A DNA stretch of 64,000 nucleotides from Nocardioides daeguensis. Its GTDB lineage: Bacteria; Actinomycetota; Actinomycetes; Propionibacteriales; Nocardioidaceae. The translations under genes and the position numbers were made by a program. The DNA lies in the NCBI RefSeq assembly GCF_019192965.1, contig NZ_JAHTKU010000017.1:124001-188000 (forward strand), given 5' to 3'. The notes beneath the pieces were generated by a model. That model was not told the origin of the DNA, made no database searches, and worked only from the letters and a program-made list of their open reading frames with translations. Shown one piece after another: positions 41,728 through 51,195 of the stretch (the stretch's first letter is position 1; every line of letters starts with the position of its first letter).

Positions 41728-43173
41728 ATGACCGCCCTGCGCAACTTCATCGACGGCGCCAGCGTCGACGCCGCCTCCGGAGCCACCTACGACGTCGTCA
41801 ACCCCGCCACCGGCCAGGCGTACACCACCGCCCCGGCCAGCGACGCCGAGGACGTCGACCGCGCGATGCGGGCCGCCGAGCGGGCCTTCGAGGCCGAGGC
41901 CTGGGGCGAGACCACCCCGAAGGAGCGGCAGGAGGCGCTGCTGCGCATCGCGCAGGCGATCGAGGACCGGGCCGACGAGTTCGTCCGCGCCGAGTGCGAG
42001 AACACCGGCAAGCCGATCGGCGTGACCGCCGAGGAGGAGATGCCGCCCAGCGTCGACGAGTTCCGCTTCTTCGCCGGCGCCGCCCGGGTCCTCGAGGGCC
42101 GCAGCGCCGGCGAGTACCTCAAGGACCACACCTCGTGGATCCGCCGCGAGCCGATCGGTGTCGTCGCCCAGGTGACGCCGTGGAACTACCCGCTGATGAT
42201 GGCGATCTGGAAGATCGCCCCCGCCCTCGCGGCCGGCAACACCATCGTGCTCAAGCCGAGTGACACGACGCCGGCCAGCACGGTGCTGCTCGCCGAGGTC
42301 GCCGCCGAGTTCCTGCCCGCGGGCGTGCTCAACGTCGTCTGCGGCGACCGCACCACCGGCCGCGCCCTGGTCGAGCACAAGACGCCGCAGCTCGTGGCGA
42401 TCACCGGTTCGGTGCGCGCCGGCATGGAGGTCGCCGCCTCCGCGGCGACCGACCTCAAGCGGGTCCACCTCGAGCTCGGCGGCAAGGCGCCGGTCGTGGT
42501 CTTCGACGACGCCGACGTCGAGGCCGCCGCCGAGGCGATCGCCGGTGCGGGCTACTTCAACGCCGGCCAGGACTGCACCGCCGCCACCCGGGTCCTCGCC
42601 GGGGCCGGCATCCACGACGAGCTGGTCGCCGCGCTCGCCGAGCACGCCCGCAGGACGCGCACCGGCCTGCCCGACGACCCGGAGGTCGCGTACGGCGCCC
42701 TCAACAACCCCGACCAGCTCGCCCGGGTCGCCGGCATGGTCGACCGGCTCCCCGACCACGCGCGGATCGAGGCCGGCGGCACGCGGCCCACGGTCGCGGG
42801 CGGCGAGGGCGGCTACTTCTACGACGCCACCGTCGTCTCCGGCCTGCGCCAGGACGACGAGGTGGTCCAGAACGAGATCTTCGGCCCGGTCATCACCGTG
42901 CAGTCGTTCGCCGACGAGGCCGAGGCGGTGCACTTCGCCAACGACGTGCAGTACGGCCTCTCCTCCTCGGTGTGGACCAAGGACCACGGCCGCGCGATGC
43001 GGATGTCCAAGCACCTCGACTTCGGGGTCGTGTGGATCAACACCCACATCCCGTTCGTCTCCGAGATGCCGCACGGCGGCTTCAAGCACTCCGGCTACGG
43101 CAAGGACCTGTCGATGTACGGGCTCGAGGACTACACCCGGATCAAGCACGTGATGTCCTACACCGGCACGTGA
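41728..43173 (+). CDS. Gamma-aminobutyraldehyde dehydrogenase-like aldehyde dehydrogenase
   Basis: An NAD(P)-dependent aldehyde dehydrogenase of 481 residues. The catalytic Cys is C283 in FNAGQDCTAATRV and the general base is E249 in LELGGKAP; the NAD motif VTPWNYPLMM precedes. FNAGQDCTA and the following RRTRTGLPDDPEVAYG are typical of the PatD/Prr branch acting on 4-aminobutyraldehyde, giving GABA. It is divergent from the aminotransferase, with Lrp-type sites between, so the two would complete putrescine catabolism. It has no ribosome binding site and is probably leaderless. Confidence 0.9.
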   Translation: MTALRNFIDGASVDAASGATYDVVNPATGQAYTTAPASDAEDVDRAMRAAERAFEAEAWGETTPKERQEALLRIAQAIEDRADEFVRAECENTGKPIGVTAEEEMPPSVDEFRFFAGAARVLEGRSAGEYLKDHTSWIRREPIGVVAQVTPWNYPLMMAIWKIAPALAAGNTIVLKPSDTTPASTVLLAEVAAEFLPAGVLNVVCGDRTTGRALVEHKTPQLVAITGSVRAGMEVAASAATDLKRVHLELGGKAPVVVFDDADVEAAAEAIAGAGYFNAGQDCTAATRVLAGAGIHDELVAALAEHARRTRTGLPDDPEVAYGALNNPDQLARVAGMVDRLPDHARIEAGGTRPTVAGGEGGYFYDATVVSGLRQDDEVVQNEIFGPVITVQSFADEAEAVHFANDVQYGLSSSVWTKDHGRAMRMSKHLDFGVVWINTHIPFVSEMPHGGFKHSGYGKDLSMYGLEDYTRIKHVMSYTGT

Positions 43174-43297
43174 GCCGACAAGGTAAAGGTTCCCGCGAAC
43201 GAGGCCCGCGTCCGGTCGGGGAGCCGTAGCGTCCCAGCAAAGAGGGGACTCTGCGCATGACGATGCTCGCCCGGCGCCTGGCGGTGGGCGCCGCGCC

Positions 43298-43930
43298 GTG
43301 ACGGAGCAGTGGCGTCCGTACGACGCCCCCGGGGACGATCCGCCGCCCGCGCCCGACGAGGCGACCACCTACCCCGAGTACGACGCCGGCGGCGCGTGGC
43401 GGCGCGGCCGGTTCGGGCTGCTGGTCGGCGCGATCGTGCTCCTCGGGGGCGTGGCGACCGTGATCGACGCGATCTCCGACAACGGCAACGCCACCTCGAC
43501 GACGACGACCACCACCACGACCACGACCCACACCGAGATCCGGGTCGACGGCACGGGCAGCGAGCTGTTCACGACGGCCGGTACGACGGCGATGACCGAC
43601 GCGCTGGTCGCGGAGACCGGTTCGCCGCAGGTGCTCGAGGTGATCCTGTTCGCGTCCCACGCGCTGCTCACCGTTCGCGGCGACCACGGCTCGCACCACC
43701 TGCTGTGGGACGGCGAGTCGATGACGCCCGCCGGGAAGGCGGGGTCCGCCCGCAGGCCGTTCGACCTCGGCGACCTCGACGGTGCCGTGGTCGGGCGTCT
43801 GTGCGGCAGCCAGCCCGCCCTGTGCACCGCCGTCGTCGGCCGCCCGCTGCCCGGCGACCACGGCGCGTGGATCACCGTCACCGCGGCGGACGGCGTCCAC
43901 GCCACCGACCTGCAGGGCAACGAGCCCTGA
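43298..43930 (+). CDS. Membrane-anchored hypothetical protein with Thr tract
   Basis: A 210-residue protein. A Pro/Asp-rich cytoplasmic start of about 36 residues, one helix (FGLLVGAIVLLGGVATVI), a run of ten Thr encoded by ACG/ACC repeats (about 43499-43530), and an extracellular beta-rich domain with two Cys (RLCGSQPALCTAV). The Thr run could be a glycosylated stalk. The start is GTG at 43298; it overlaps the TGA of a 14-codon frame (43257-43301: MTMLARRLAVGAAP) that itself follows GAGGGG. It is convergent with jetC. No family recognised. Confidence 0.6.
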   Translation: MTEQWRPYDAPGDDPPPAPDEATTYPEYDAGGAWRRGRFGLLVGAIVLLGGVATVIDAISDNGNATSTTTTTTTTTTHTEIRVDGTGSELFTTAGTTAMTDALVAETGSPQVLEVILFASHALLTVRGDHGSHHLLWDGESMTPAGKAGSARRPFDLGDLDGAVVGRLCGSQPALCTAVVGRPLPGDHGAWITVTAADGVHATDLQGNEP

Positions 43931-43942
43931 GAGTGGCCGAGG

Positions 43943-46900
43943 TCAGGCGTCGGCGGTCTCGGCGTTGGTGATCGGAGTGATCCACGACTGGTGGGTCGTG
44001 GTGTTCTTGGTGATCGCCAGCAGCTCGTCCATGTGGGGCTCGAGGCCGGTCACCTTGTCGAGCGGGACGCCGATGATCAGCTGGAACCCGAGGCCCTTCC
44101 ACGCCTGCACGGCACGCCCGGCGAACTCCGAGTCGGCCTTCACGAAGCCCTCGTCGAGGAACACCGGGGCGAACCGCGGTCGCGAGCGCATCTCGTCGCC
44201 GAGCCGGAAGCGCAGCGCGGAGCCGACGATGAACGCCACCAGCTCCTGGCTCTCGCCACCGGACTTCTCCCCCAGGGTCCGGTACGTCGCCCGCAGCTCG
44301 CCGGTGAGGTGGTCGTAGCGCTCGGCGCTGATCTCGACGTGCCGGCGTACGTCGAGCAGGCGGTCGCGGTCGGTCGTGACGGCCGGCCCGTCGCCCGACT
44401 GGGCGGGCTTGCGCAGCTGCTGCATGAACCGGCTGAGGTCGGTGAACCTCTTCTCGAGCGCGGCCTCGTCGAGCTCGCCGCTGGCACCGGAGGACAGGGT
44501 GCGCAGGTCCTTGAGGAAGACCTGCACGTGGGCGGGCGCGAGCCGGCGCAGCCGGATCCGGAGCCGGTCGCCCGAGGCGCCACCGAACTCCAGGCGCCGC
44601 AGGATGGCGTTGATCGGCTCGAGCCGGTCCTCGATCTCCTCGACCGAGGACGACATCGCGCCGAGCAGGGGCACCAGGTCCTGGCCGCTCCACTCGGTGA
44701 GCCGGCGGCGCCACTCCGCGCGCCGCTCGGCGAGGCCGGTGCCGCGGATCTCCTCGAGGATCCGGGCATAGTCGGCGTACGAGTCGGCGGTCGCGCCCAG
44801 GTTGGGCGAGTCCCACTGGAACTTGTAGTGCTTGAAGATGAGCGCCAGGTCGTCGTCGCAGCGCCGGATCTCGGAGTCGGCGTCGGCGACGGCGGTGCGC
44901 AGCCGCTCCCCCAGCCGGTGGGAGTTGTCGGCGAACCGGTCGAGGTCCTCGGGGTCGGCGGGCGCGGCGGCCGCGGCGAAGTCGGCGGCCAGCGCGGCCT
45001 CCTGCTCCTCGCTGAGCTCGACGGCACCGCTCTTCTCCATCGCCTCGAGGCGGTCCTTGACCAGGTCCTCGGAGTCGACGAGCTCGCTGTGCCCGGAGTT
45101 GAGCTCGCGCTGCTTCTGCTCGAGGGCGAACCGCTCCTGGCGGGCGTCGTCGAGCCGGTGGACGAGGTCGTCGATCTGGGCCTGGAGGACCTTGAGCTGG
45201 TCGTCGGAGGTGAGGATGTCGGTACGGCGCTGCTCGAGCTCGGTGATCCGGCGGTCGCTGCCGGCGACGTCGACGTCGTCGAAGCGGACCATCGCGATCG
45301 CGTCGTACGCCTTGCGCTGCTGCTCCAGCAGCCGGCCGCGGCGGTCGAGGTCGGCGAGCTGGGCGTCGACCTGTTCGAGACGGCGCTCGAGCTCCTCGAG
45401 CTGGCCGTCGATCTCGGCGATCGCGTCCTCGTTGGAGAAGCCGATGATGTTGCGGTGGTCGCCGCGCCCGTGGGTGCCGCGGTCGCCGTTGCGGGTCTGG
45501 CCCGCGGCGGTCACCCGGAACCCGGGTCCGTCGAGCTCGGCCGCGCTCTCGACGCAGAACGCGTTGCGCGACGGCTCCTCGACGTGCTGCTGGACCCAGC
45601 CGGAGAACGGCGAGTCCTTGAACAGCAGCTTGCCGGCGACCCGCTCGGGGTCGGCCGGACCGGTCTCGGGCAGGTCGAGCTCGACGCCCTGGAAGGTCAG
45701 CCGGCCGGGCAGCTTGAGCCCGTCGATGGCGCCGGAGAACTCCGCCAGGCGGTCGAGCGGGACGAGCATCATCCGGGCCGTGCCGCCGAGGACGGTCTCG
45801 ATCGCCGTGCGCCAGCGCGCCTCCTCCGGGGCGATGTCGATCAGCTCGGCGACGAACGGCAGCGCCTCGACGGACAGGCCGCTCGCGTCGGCGACGGCGG
45901 CCCGCAGGTCGTGGAGGTACGACGGCACCCGGCCGTTGCGGTTCTCCATCGAGGCCCGCTCGCGCTTGAGCACCGCCTGCTCGTTCTTCAGCGGCACCAG
46001 CCCGTCGCGGACCCGGTCGCGCTCGGCGCGCAGCGTGGCCTGCTCGGCCTCGCCGGCCGAGAGCCGCTTGCGGGCCAGCAGCTGCAGCTCGGCGAACGCG
46101 GTCGCCGAGTCGAGCGCGGACTCGAGGTCGGGGGCGTCGGCGTCGGTCAGCCCCACCAGCGGGTAGACGCGCTCCTCGAGCTCGGCGAGCCGGTTGGCCC
46201 GCTCCTCACGGATCACCCGCTCGTGCTCGGCCTGCGCGGCGAGCGCCTGCAGGTCGCCACCGCCGGCGGCGCGGTGCGCCTCCTTGGCCGCCTCCAGGTC
46301 GCCGGCGAGCGTGGTCTCCGCGGACCGGGTGGCGGTGAGCGCCTCGACCGTGCCCTGCCGCGAGTCGCGGTTGCCGGCGACGGCGGTCTCGATCAGCCGC
46401 AGGTGGGTGCGCAGCAGCCACAGCCGCAGCGGGGTGTCGCCGGGCAGCGTGACGCCGTACGAGTCGAGCTCGGCGAGCCGCTTCGCCGCGGCCACCTTGC
46501 GCTCCTGGAGCTCGGTGATCGGCTCGAGCAGCTCGAGCTTCTGCTCCTCGGTGCGCATCGCGGTGTAGGAGGCGTCGAGGTCGTCGAAGTGCTCGATCGC
46601 CCGGTCGGCAGCGGCGTAGGTGGCGGGCCGCTCGAGGACCATGTCCTTGTAGAGGTCGTCGACACTGCGGACCTGGTTGCCCGCCTGGATCCGGGCCAGC
46701 AGGCGCAGCGCCTTGGACCCGTCACCGTTGGCGCCGATGCCGAGCCGGGCGTGCAGCACGGCGGCGAACTCGGCGTACGTGCGATGCACCCGGATGCCGG
46801 GGTACAGCTTCTTGAGGGTGTTGGCGTGGAAGCGCTCGGGTACGGCGACCTCGAGCGTCTCGAGCGACAGGGCACCCTCGTGGGTGGCGAGCTGCATCTG

Positions 46901-47446
46901 CACGTCGCCGGAGCGCGCGGCCCGGCGCGGGACGTAGTAGGTGCGCAGCGCGGTGAACCGGCCGCCCTGGTCGTTGACGAAGGTCATCGCGACCGCGCCC
47001 CAGGTGTCGGAGCCCTTGCCGCGCAGGAGCTTCTCCTCGGGCCGGCCGGTCTTCGGGTTGTCGACGACGTCGACGGCGCCGCGCAGGTAGGACAGCAGGT
47101 TGCGCTGCCCGGCGCTGCGGGCGCGGCCCGCGACGGCGTCGTTGGAGGCGCCGTTGAACTTGGTGTCGGACGGCATCATCAGCGCCGTGTAGGCGTCGAG
47201 GATGGTGCTCTTGCCGACACCCGAGGCGCCGGAGATCATCGTCGCGTCGCCGCGCAGCGGGACCGTGGTGAGGCCGCCGAAGCCGCCCCAGTTGACCAGC
47301 TGCAGCAGCGCCGCGCGCCACTGGACGGTGTCGTCGGCGGGGGTCGCGACGACCTGCTTGTCGAAGAGGCCGTCGGCGGTCTCCTCGCTCGTCGAGTAGC
47401 CCGAGCCCCCGGGCGAGGGCGTATCGAGACGCTCGTCGACGGACAT
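43943..47446 (-). CDS. jetC: JetC/MksB-like SMC ATPase
   Basis: A 1167-residue SMC-like ATPase of the Wadjet/MksBEF systems. Walker A is GASGVGKS (residues 73-80), followed by TILDAYTALMMPSDTKFN, a JetC-typical block. The middle 700 residues are two long coiled coils around a hinge-like central domain. The ABC signature is SGGESQ (about 1062) and Walker B FLDEG (about 1096). JetC binds JetA (kleisin) and JetB and loops DNA; in Wadjet the nuclease JetD then cuts closed plasmids. The ATG overlaps the jetB stop (ATGA). The next gene downstream is convergent and unrelated, so no jetD follows. Confidence 0.88.
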   Translation of the reverse strand: MSVDERLDTPSPGGSGYSTSEETADGLFDKQVVATPADDTVQWRAALLQLVNWGGFGGLTTVPLRGDATMISGASGVGKSTILDAYTALMMPSDTKFNGASNDAVAGRARSAGQRNLLSYLRGAVDVVDNPKTGRPEEKLLRGKGSDTWGAVAMTFVNDQGGRFTALRTYYVPRRAARSGDVQMQLATHEGALSLETLEVAVPERFHANTLKKLYPGIRVHRTYAEFAAVLHARLGIGANGDGSKALRLLARIQAGNQVRSVDDLYKDMVLERPATYAAADRAIEHFDDLDASYTAMRTEEQKLELLEPITELQERKVAAAKRLAELDSYGVTLPGDTPLRLWLLRTHLRLIETAVAGNRDSRQGTVEALTATRSAETTLAGDLEAAKEAHRAAGGGDLQALAAQAEHERVIREERANRLAELEERVYPLVGLTDADAPDLESALDSATAFAELQLLARKRLSAGEAEQATLRAERDRVRDGLVPLKNEQAVLKRERASMENRNGRVPSYLHDLRAAVADASGLSVEALPFVAELIDIAPEEARWRTAIETVLGGTARMMLVPLDRLAEFSGAIDGLKLPGRLTFQGVELDLPETGPADPERVAGKLLFKDSPFSGWVQQHVEEPSRNAFCVESAAELDGPGFRVTAAGQTRNGDRGTHGRGDHRNIIGFSNEDAIAEIDGQLEELERRLEQVDAQLADLDRRGRLLEQQRKAYDAIAMVRFDDVDVAGSDRRITELEQRRTDILTSDDQLKVLQAQIDDLVHRLDDARQERFALEQKQRELNSGHSELVDSEDLVKDRLEAMEKSGAVELSEEQEAALAADFAAAAAPADPEDLDRFADNSHRLGERLRTAVADADSEIRRCDDDLALIFKHYKFQWDSPNLGATADSYADYARILEEIRGTGLAERRAEWRRRLTEWSGQDLVPLLGAMSSSVEEIEDRLEPINAILRRLEFGGASGDRLRIRLRRLAPAHVQVFLKDLRTLSSGASGELDEAALEKRFTDLSRFMQQLRKPAQSGDGPAVTTDRDRLLDVRRHVEISAERYDHLTGELRATYRTLGEKSGGESQELVAFIVGSALRFRLGDEMRSRPRFAPVFLDEGFVKADSEFAGRAVQAWKGLGFQLIIGVPLDKVTGLEPHMDELLAITKNTTTHQSWITPITNAETADA

Positions 47447-48165
47447 CAGGCGTCCTCCTCCTCGAACAGGTCGTCCTGCGTCTCGGTCGCGGCGGGCTCC
47501 GCCTCGGAGCCGTTGGCCTTCTGCAGCGCCTCGAGCAGCTCCTGGAGCAGCTCGAGCGGCAGCAGCGGCTCGACGGCCTCGCTGATCTCGTAGCGGTCGT
47601 CGGCGGCCGAGCCGATGAGCAGGCCGGCCTTCACGATGCTGACCACGGCATTGCGGGCCCGCTTCTCGTCGCCCGCCTCGTCGGTGGCGTGGCCGGGGCG
47701 GAAGCTGGCGACGTACTCGACGATGTCCTCGCGGTCGATGTAGACCCGGGCGTCGCCGCTGGCCAGGCCGGCCCGCAGCCGGTCGCGCAGGTGGACCAGC
47801 ACCAGGGTCTCCTCGCGCGACCACGCGGTGTCGTGGAGCAGGGTCGGGAACCTGCTGGCGGTCTCCGAGACGGCCTGCCGCTTCCAGGCGACCTCGCGGC
47901 TCGGGTCGACCTGGAGGTCGAGGAAGAGGTCGTTGAGGCGCGAGCGGATCACCCGCTCGTTCTCGACGAGCACCTGCCAGTCGCGCGGGTGGGTGCGGGC
48001 GCTGATGAACCGCTGCTTGAGCAGGGTGACCAGCGCGTGCCGCTGGGCGTACTCCAACCCGCCCTCGTCGCCCTCGAACAGGGAGACCGAGGTGGCGTCG
48101 GCGACCTCGTCGAGGTCGTCGAACTCGTTGCTCCCTGCGGTCGGCTCGTCCAGGTCGACACTCAC
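47446..48165 (-). CDS. jetB: JetB/MksE-like DUF4194 protein
   Basis: A 239-residue acidic protein of the DUF4194 family. ALVTLLKQRFISARTHPRDW and LDLQVDPSREVAWKRQA are typical blocks, followed by winged-helix-like stretches (VYIDREDIVEYV) and an acidic C-terminus (ETQDDLFEEEDA). In Wadjet it is the KITE-like subunit that bridges JetA and JetC. The start is a GTG overlapping the jetA stop (GTGA) and the stop overlaps the jetC ATG; the three genes are thus fully coupled. Confidence 0.85.
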   Translation of the reverse strand: MSVDLDEPTAGSNEFDDLDEVADATSVSLFEGDEGGLEYAQRHALVTLLKQRFISARTHPRDWQVLVENERVIRSRLNDLFLDLQVDPSREVAWKRQAVSETASRFPTLLHDTAWSREETLVLVHLRDRLRAGLASGDARVYIDREDIVEYVASFRPGHATDEAGDEKRARNAVVSIVKAGLLIGSAADDRYEISEAVEPLLPLELLQELLEALQKANGSEAEPAATETQDDLFEEEDA

Positions 48166-49658
48166 CGGCGGGTCTCCTCTCGGCTGTTCTCGAGGTCGGG
48201 GTCGGGCAGCGGGGTGCGCGGCACCGCGAAGGTGCGCCGCGACCCGTCGGGGCGTACGGCGGCGAACGACTCGAGCACGTCCTCGGTCTCCCACTCGCGG
48301 TCGGCGGCGAGGTGCAGCAGGCCGAAGATCTCCACGGGCCGGCGCAGGGACGGCTCGAGCGCCTCGAAGAGCTCGCCGAGCGAGCCTGCGGGCAGCAGGT
48401 CGCCCAGCGCGTCGTCGAGCCGCTGGCGCAGCGACCCGAGCTGGGGGCCGCCCTGCGCCATCAGCTCCTCGAGCGACAGCGTGGGCGCCTCGGCGGGGTC
48501 GGCCCGGGTGATCGGCTCCGGCAGCACGTCGTCGGCCGGGTCGTGGAACCGCTCGCGCAGGTGGTCGACGGCGACCCGGTTGGGCAGCAGCGCCACATCG
48601 TGGGTGGCGCGTGGTCCGGTCGTCGACATCCACGTCATCAGCTCGGACTCCACCTGGCGCAGGGTCTGCTCCAGCTCGCGGTCGCGGGCGGCGTCGTGGG
48701 AGACGATGTACTCCTTGAGCGTCGCCGTCACCCGGCTGCGTTGCGCCAGCACCCGGTCGAGGCCGTCGCGGACCAGCTTGACGGTCCCCCGCAGCTCGGC
48801 CCGGTCGGCCTCCCCGAGGATCCCGGACGACAGCGGGTGCTCGAGCAGCGCGCCGAGGTCCTCGCGCAGCTGGGTCACCAGCCCGTCGTCGCGCAGCAGC
48901 GCGAACGCTCCTTCGAAGGCCCGCCCCTCCTGGGTCGCGGTCATCAGCGCGTCGGCGCGCGCGAGGTAGTCGTCGATGACCTCGCCCGCCGGGCGGTCCT
49001 CGGCCCGGAAGGCGGCCAGGATCTCGCCGCGGATCGTCGCGAACCGCTCCTCCACCCGCGCGAAGTCGCTCGGCAGCGCGCTGATCAGGGAGAGCAGCTC
49101 GGTGAACCCCTCGAGCATGTAGTCCTCGGTCGCGCTGACCATCTCGGCCCCGTCGACCAGCCGGTCGCGCTCGACCTTGAGCCGCGCGATCTCGTCGTTG
49201 AGCAGGGTCACCCGGGCGCCGCGGTCGGGGTTCGCCTCGGAGTTGAACCGTCGTACGGTGCTGAGGATGGTGGTGATCCGGTGCTCGCTGAGCGTCGCGC
49301 GGTCGCGCGCGAGGTTCTTGACCAGCTCGAGCGCCTGCTGCGCGTGGGAGGTCAGCGAGTAGACCTCGTTGCCCTGCTCGTCGAGCGAGCGCACCAGCCA
49401 CTGCCCCCGCATCCACCGCTGGCAGATGTCGCGCCCCGTGCCCGTGGGCAGGTCGGTGTCGCCCGCGCTGCGGATCTCGGCGAGGTGCTCCTCGACCTGG
49501 GTGTGCAGCCGAGCCGTCGGGATCGGCTTGTTGTTGCGCCCGAAGGCCGCCCGGAAGATCGTGATGACGACCGGCGCCTGCCGCTGGTGGAGCAGCGTCA
49601 GGGTCGGCTGCGCGAAGGCACCCTTGACCCGCGCCAGCTCGGCAGCGATGTCGCTCAA
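48162..49658 (-). CDS. jetA: JetA/MksF-like DUF3375 protein
   Basis: A 498-residue DUF3375 protein, the kleisin-like subunit of Wadjet/MksBEF. The N-terminus has HQRQAPVVITIFRAAFGRNNKP, TARLHTQVEEHLAEIR, and LPTGTGRDICQRWMRGQWLVR, the family's most conserved region; long helices follow. The start is a TTG at 49658 with GGGGGA upstream; I see no better start. It is the first gene of jetABC and is divergent from a DUF3303 gene. The 178-bp gap between them is the operon's only control region. Confidence 0.86.
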   Translation of the reverse strand: MSDIAAELARVKGAFAQPTLTLLHQRQAPVVITIFRAAFGRNNKPIPTARLHTQVEEHLAEIRSAGDTDLPTGTGRDICQRWMRGQWLVRSLDEQGNEVYSLTSHAQQALELVKNLARDRATLSEHRITTILSTVRRFNSEANPDRGARVTLLNDEIARLKVERDRLVDGAEMVSATEDYMLEGFTELLSLISALPSDFARVEERFATIRGEILAAFRAEDRPAGEVIDDYLARADALMTATQEGRAFEGAFALLRDDGLVTQLREDLGALLEHPLSSGILGEADRAELRGTVKLVRDGLDRVLAQRSRVTATLKEYIVSHDAARDRELEQTLRQVESELMTWMSTTGPRATHDVALLPNRVAVDHLRERFHDPADDVLPEPITRADPAEAPTLSLEELMAQGGPQLGSLRQRLDDALGDLLPAGSLGELFEALEPSLRRPVEIFGLLHLAADREWETEDVLESFAAVRPDGSRRTFAVPRTPLPDPDLENSREETRR

Positions 49659-49836
49659 CCCTGTCCCCCGGTGTCCGTCGTCGTGATCTGGCCTGCTAGG
49701 TGCGAACGAAAAGCATCACATAGGGGTACGACGCGGCCGCAGGCAGGCTCGACGATGGCCACCAAATGGCGGATGTGCGGCAGCCCGAGGCGGCGTACGG
49801 TCCGAAGGGGGCCGAAACCACTCCGAGGAGGTCGTC

Positions 49837-50136
49837 GTGAAGTACGTCATCTCGTGGCTGGCGAAGCCCAGCCTGGGCGAGGCCGAGATCGCCCGCTCCC
49901 TGCAGGTCTTCGGCAAGTGGACGCCGTCGGAGACCGTCACCTTCGAGCAGTTCCTGGGACGCGCGGACGCCAGGGGCGGGTTCGCCGTCGTCACGACCGA
50001 CGACATCAACGCCCTCGTGCGTGACATGGCGACGTTCGGCACCTGGTTCGACATGGAGGTCGTCCCGGTCGTCGAGATCGGCGACCTGGCCGCCCTCTCC
50101 GGCGAGGCGCTGGGCTTCATCGCTTCGGTCGGCTGA
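49837..50136 (+). CDS. DUF3303-type small protein
   Basis: A 99-residue protein. The pattern LAKPSLGEAEIARSLQVFGKW... FAVVTTDDINALVRDMATFGTWFDMEVVPVVEI matches DUF3303, a dimeric ferredoxin-like fold of unknown function. The GTG at 49837 has GAGGAGG close upstream. It is divergent from jetA and followed after 7 bp by the secreted propeller protein. There is no functional evidence beyond the family. Confidence 0.7.
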   Translation: MKYVISWLAKPSLGEAEIARSLQVFGKWTPSETVTFEQFLGRADARGGFAVVTTDDINALVRDMATFGTWFDMEVVPVVEIGDLAALSGEALGFIASVG

Positions 50137-50143
50137 GGCTGCC

Positions 50144-51094
50144 ATGCGCCGGCTCAACCTGCCCGTGGCGCTCGCCACCGTTGCGCTCGCCACCGTGGCG
50201 CTCCTCGCCGTGCCCGCCTCGGCGCGCCCGGCAGCCACGAGCGTCCCGCTCCCGGTCGACTTCCAGCCGGAGGGCATCGCGATCGGGACCGGCGACACCT
50301 TCTACGTCGGCTCTCTCCGCGACGGTGACATCTACCGCGGCGACCTGAGCACCGGGAAGGGCGCGGTGTTCATCGACAACACCGGCCGGGCCGCGGTCGG
50401 CATGCGGGTCGACGAGGCCCGCAAGCTGCTGTTCGTCGCGGGCGGGCCCGGCGGTCACGTCTACGTCTACGACACCCGCGACGGCTCGCAGGTCGCCGAC
50501 GTCGCGGTCGGGCCGCCGACGGCGTTCACCAACGACGTCGCGCTCACCGGGGACGCGGCGTACTTCACCGACACCTTCGCCCCCTTCCTCTACAAGCTGC
50601 CGTACGGCGACAGCGGGTTCGGTCCGCCCGAGGCGATCCACGTGACCGGGCCGGCAGGGTCGTCCACCCCGGGGACGTTCGGCCTCAACGGGATCGACGC
50701 GACGCCGGACGGCTCGACCCTCGTGGTCGACCACACCGCGCTGGGCATCGTCGCCCTCGTCGACCCGGCGACCGGCGTCAGCACACAGATCCCGATCGCC
50801 GGCGGCGGGCTCCTCGCCGGCACCCCGGACGGCCTCCAGCTCGAGGGACACCGGCTGTTCGTCGTACAGAACTTCGCGAGCTCCATCGTCGAGATCGCCC
50901 TGTCGGGCGACCTCTCCCGCGGCACCGTGGTCCGCACGATCACCTCCGAGCTGTTCCACGTCCCGACCACGATGGCGGTGAAGGGCGACCTGATCGCCGC
51001 GGTCAACGGCCGCTTCGACCTCGGCTTCCCGCCGCCGTTCGGCCCCGGGGCACCGCCCGGGACGACCTTCGACGTCGTGCTGGTGCGGCGGTAG
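50144..51094 (+). CDS. Secreted SMP-30/beta-propeller-like protein
   Basis: A 316-residue exported protein with a signal peptide in residues 1-27 (LATVALATVALLAVPASA). The mature part repeats beta-propeller blades with the SMP-30/gluconolactonase look (FQPEGIAIGTGDTFYVGSLRDG; GMRVDEARKLLFVAGGPGG; FGLNGIDATPDGSTLVVDHT). The signal peptide carries a 15-bp tandem repeat (GCGCTCGCCACCGTT). Likely role: extracellular lactonase-like or binding protein. It is 7 bp after the DUF3303 gene, so perhaps co-transcribed. Confidence 0.75.
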   Translation: MRRLNLPVALATVALATVALLAVPASARPAATSVPLPVDFQPEGIAIGTGDTFYVGSLRDGDIYRGDLSTGKGAVFIDNTGRAAVGMRVDEARKLLFVAGGPGGHVYVYDTRDGSQVADVAVGPPTAFTNDVALTGDAAYFTDTFAPFLYKLPYGDSGFGPPEAIHVTGPAGSSTPGTFGLNGIDATPDGSTLVVDHTALGIVALVDPATGVSTQIPIAGGGLLAGTPDGLQLEGHRLFVVQNFASSIVEIALSGDLSRGTVVRTITSELFHVPTTMAVKGDLIAAVNGRFDLGFPPPFGPGAPPGTTFDVVLVRR

Positions 51095-51195
51095 GAGGCA
51101 CTTGCCGACCCACGCCCCTGTCGGCGCGGGTGGCACCCGCGGCAACGGGTACTGATCGGACGTCCCCGAGAACCTGACCAGCAGAGGAGCTCCCC

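Noticed and set aside
43991..47593. 1200-codon plus-strand frame opposite jetC
   Set aside because: Rich in Leu/Gly/Val/Arg repeats caused by codon structure of the coiled-coil gene; jetC has all ATPase motifs.
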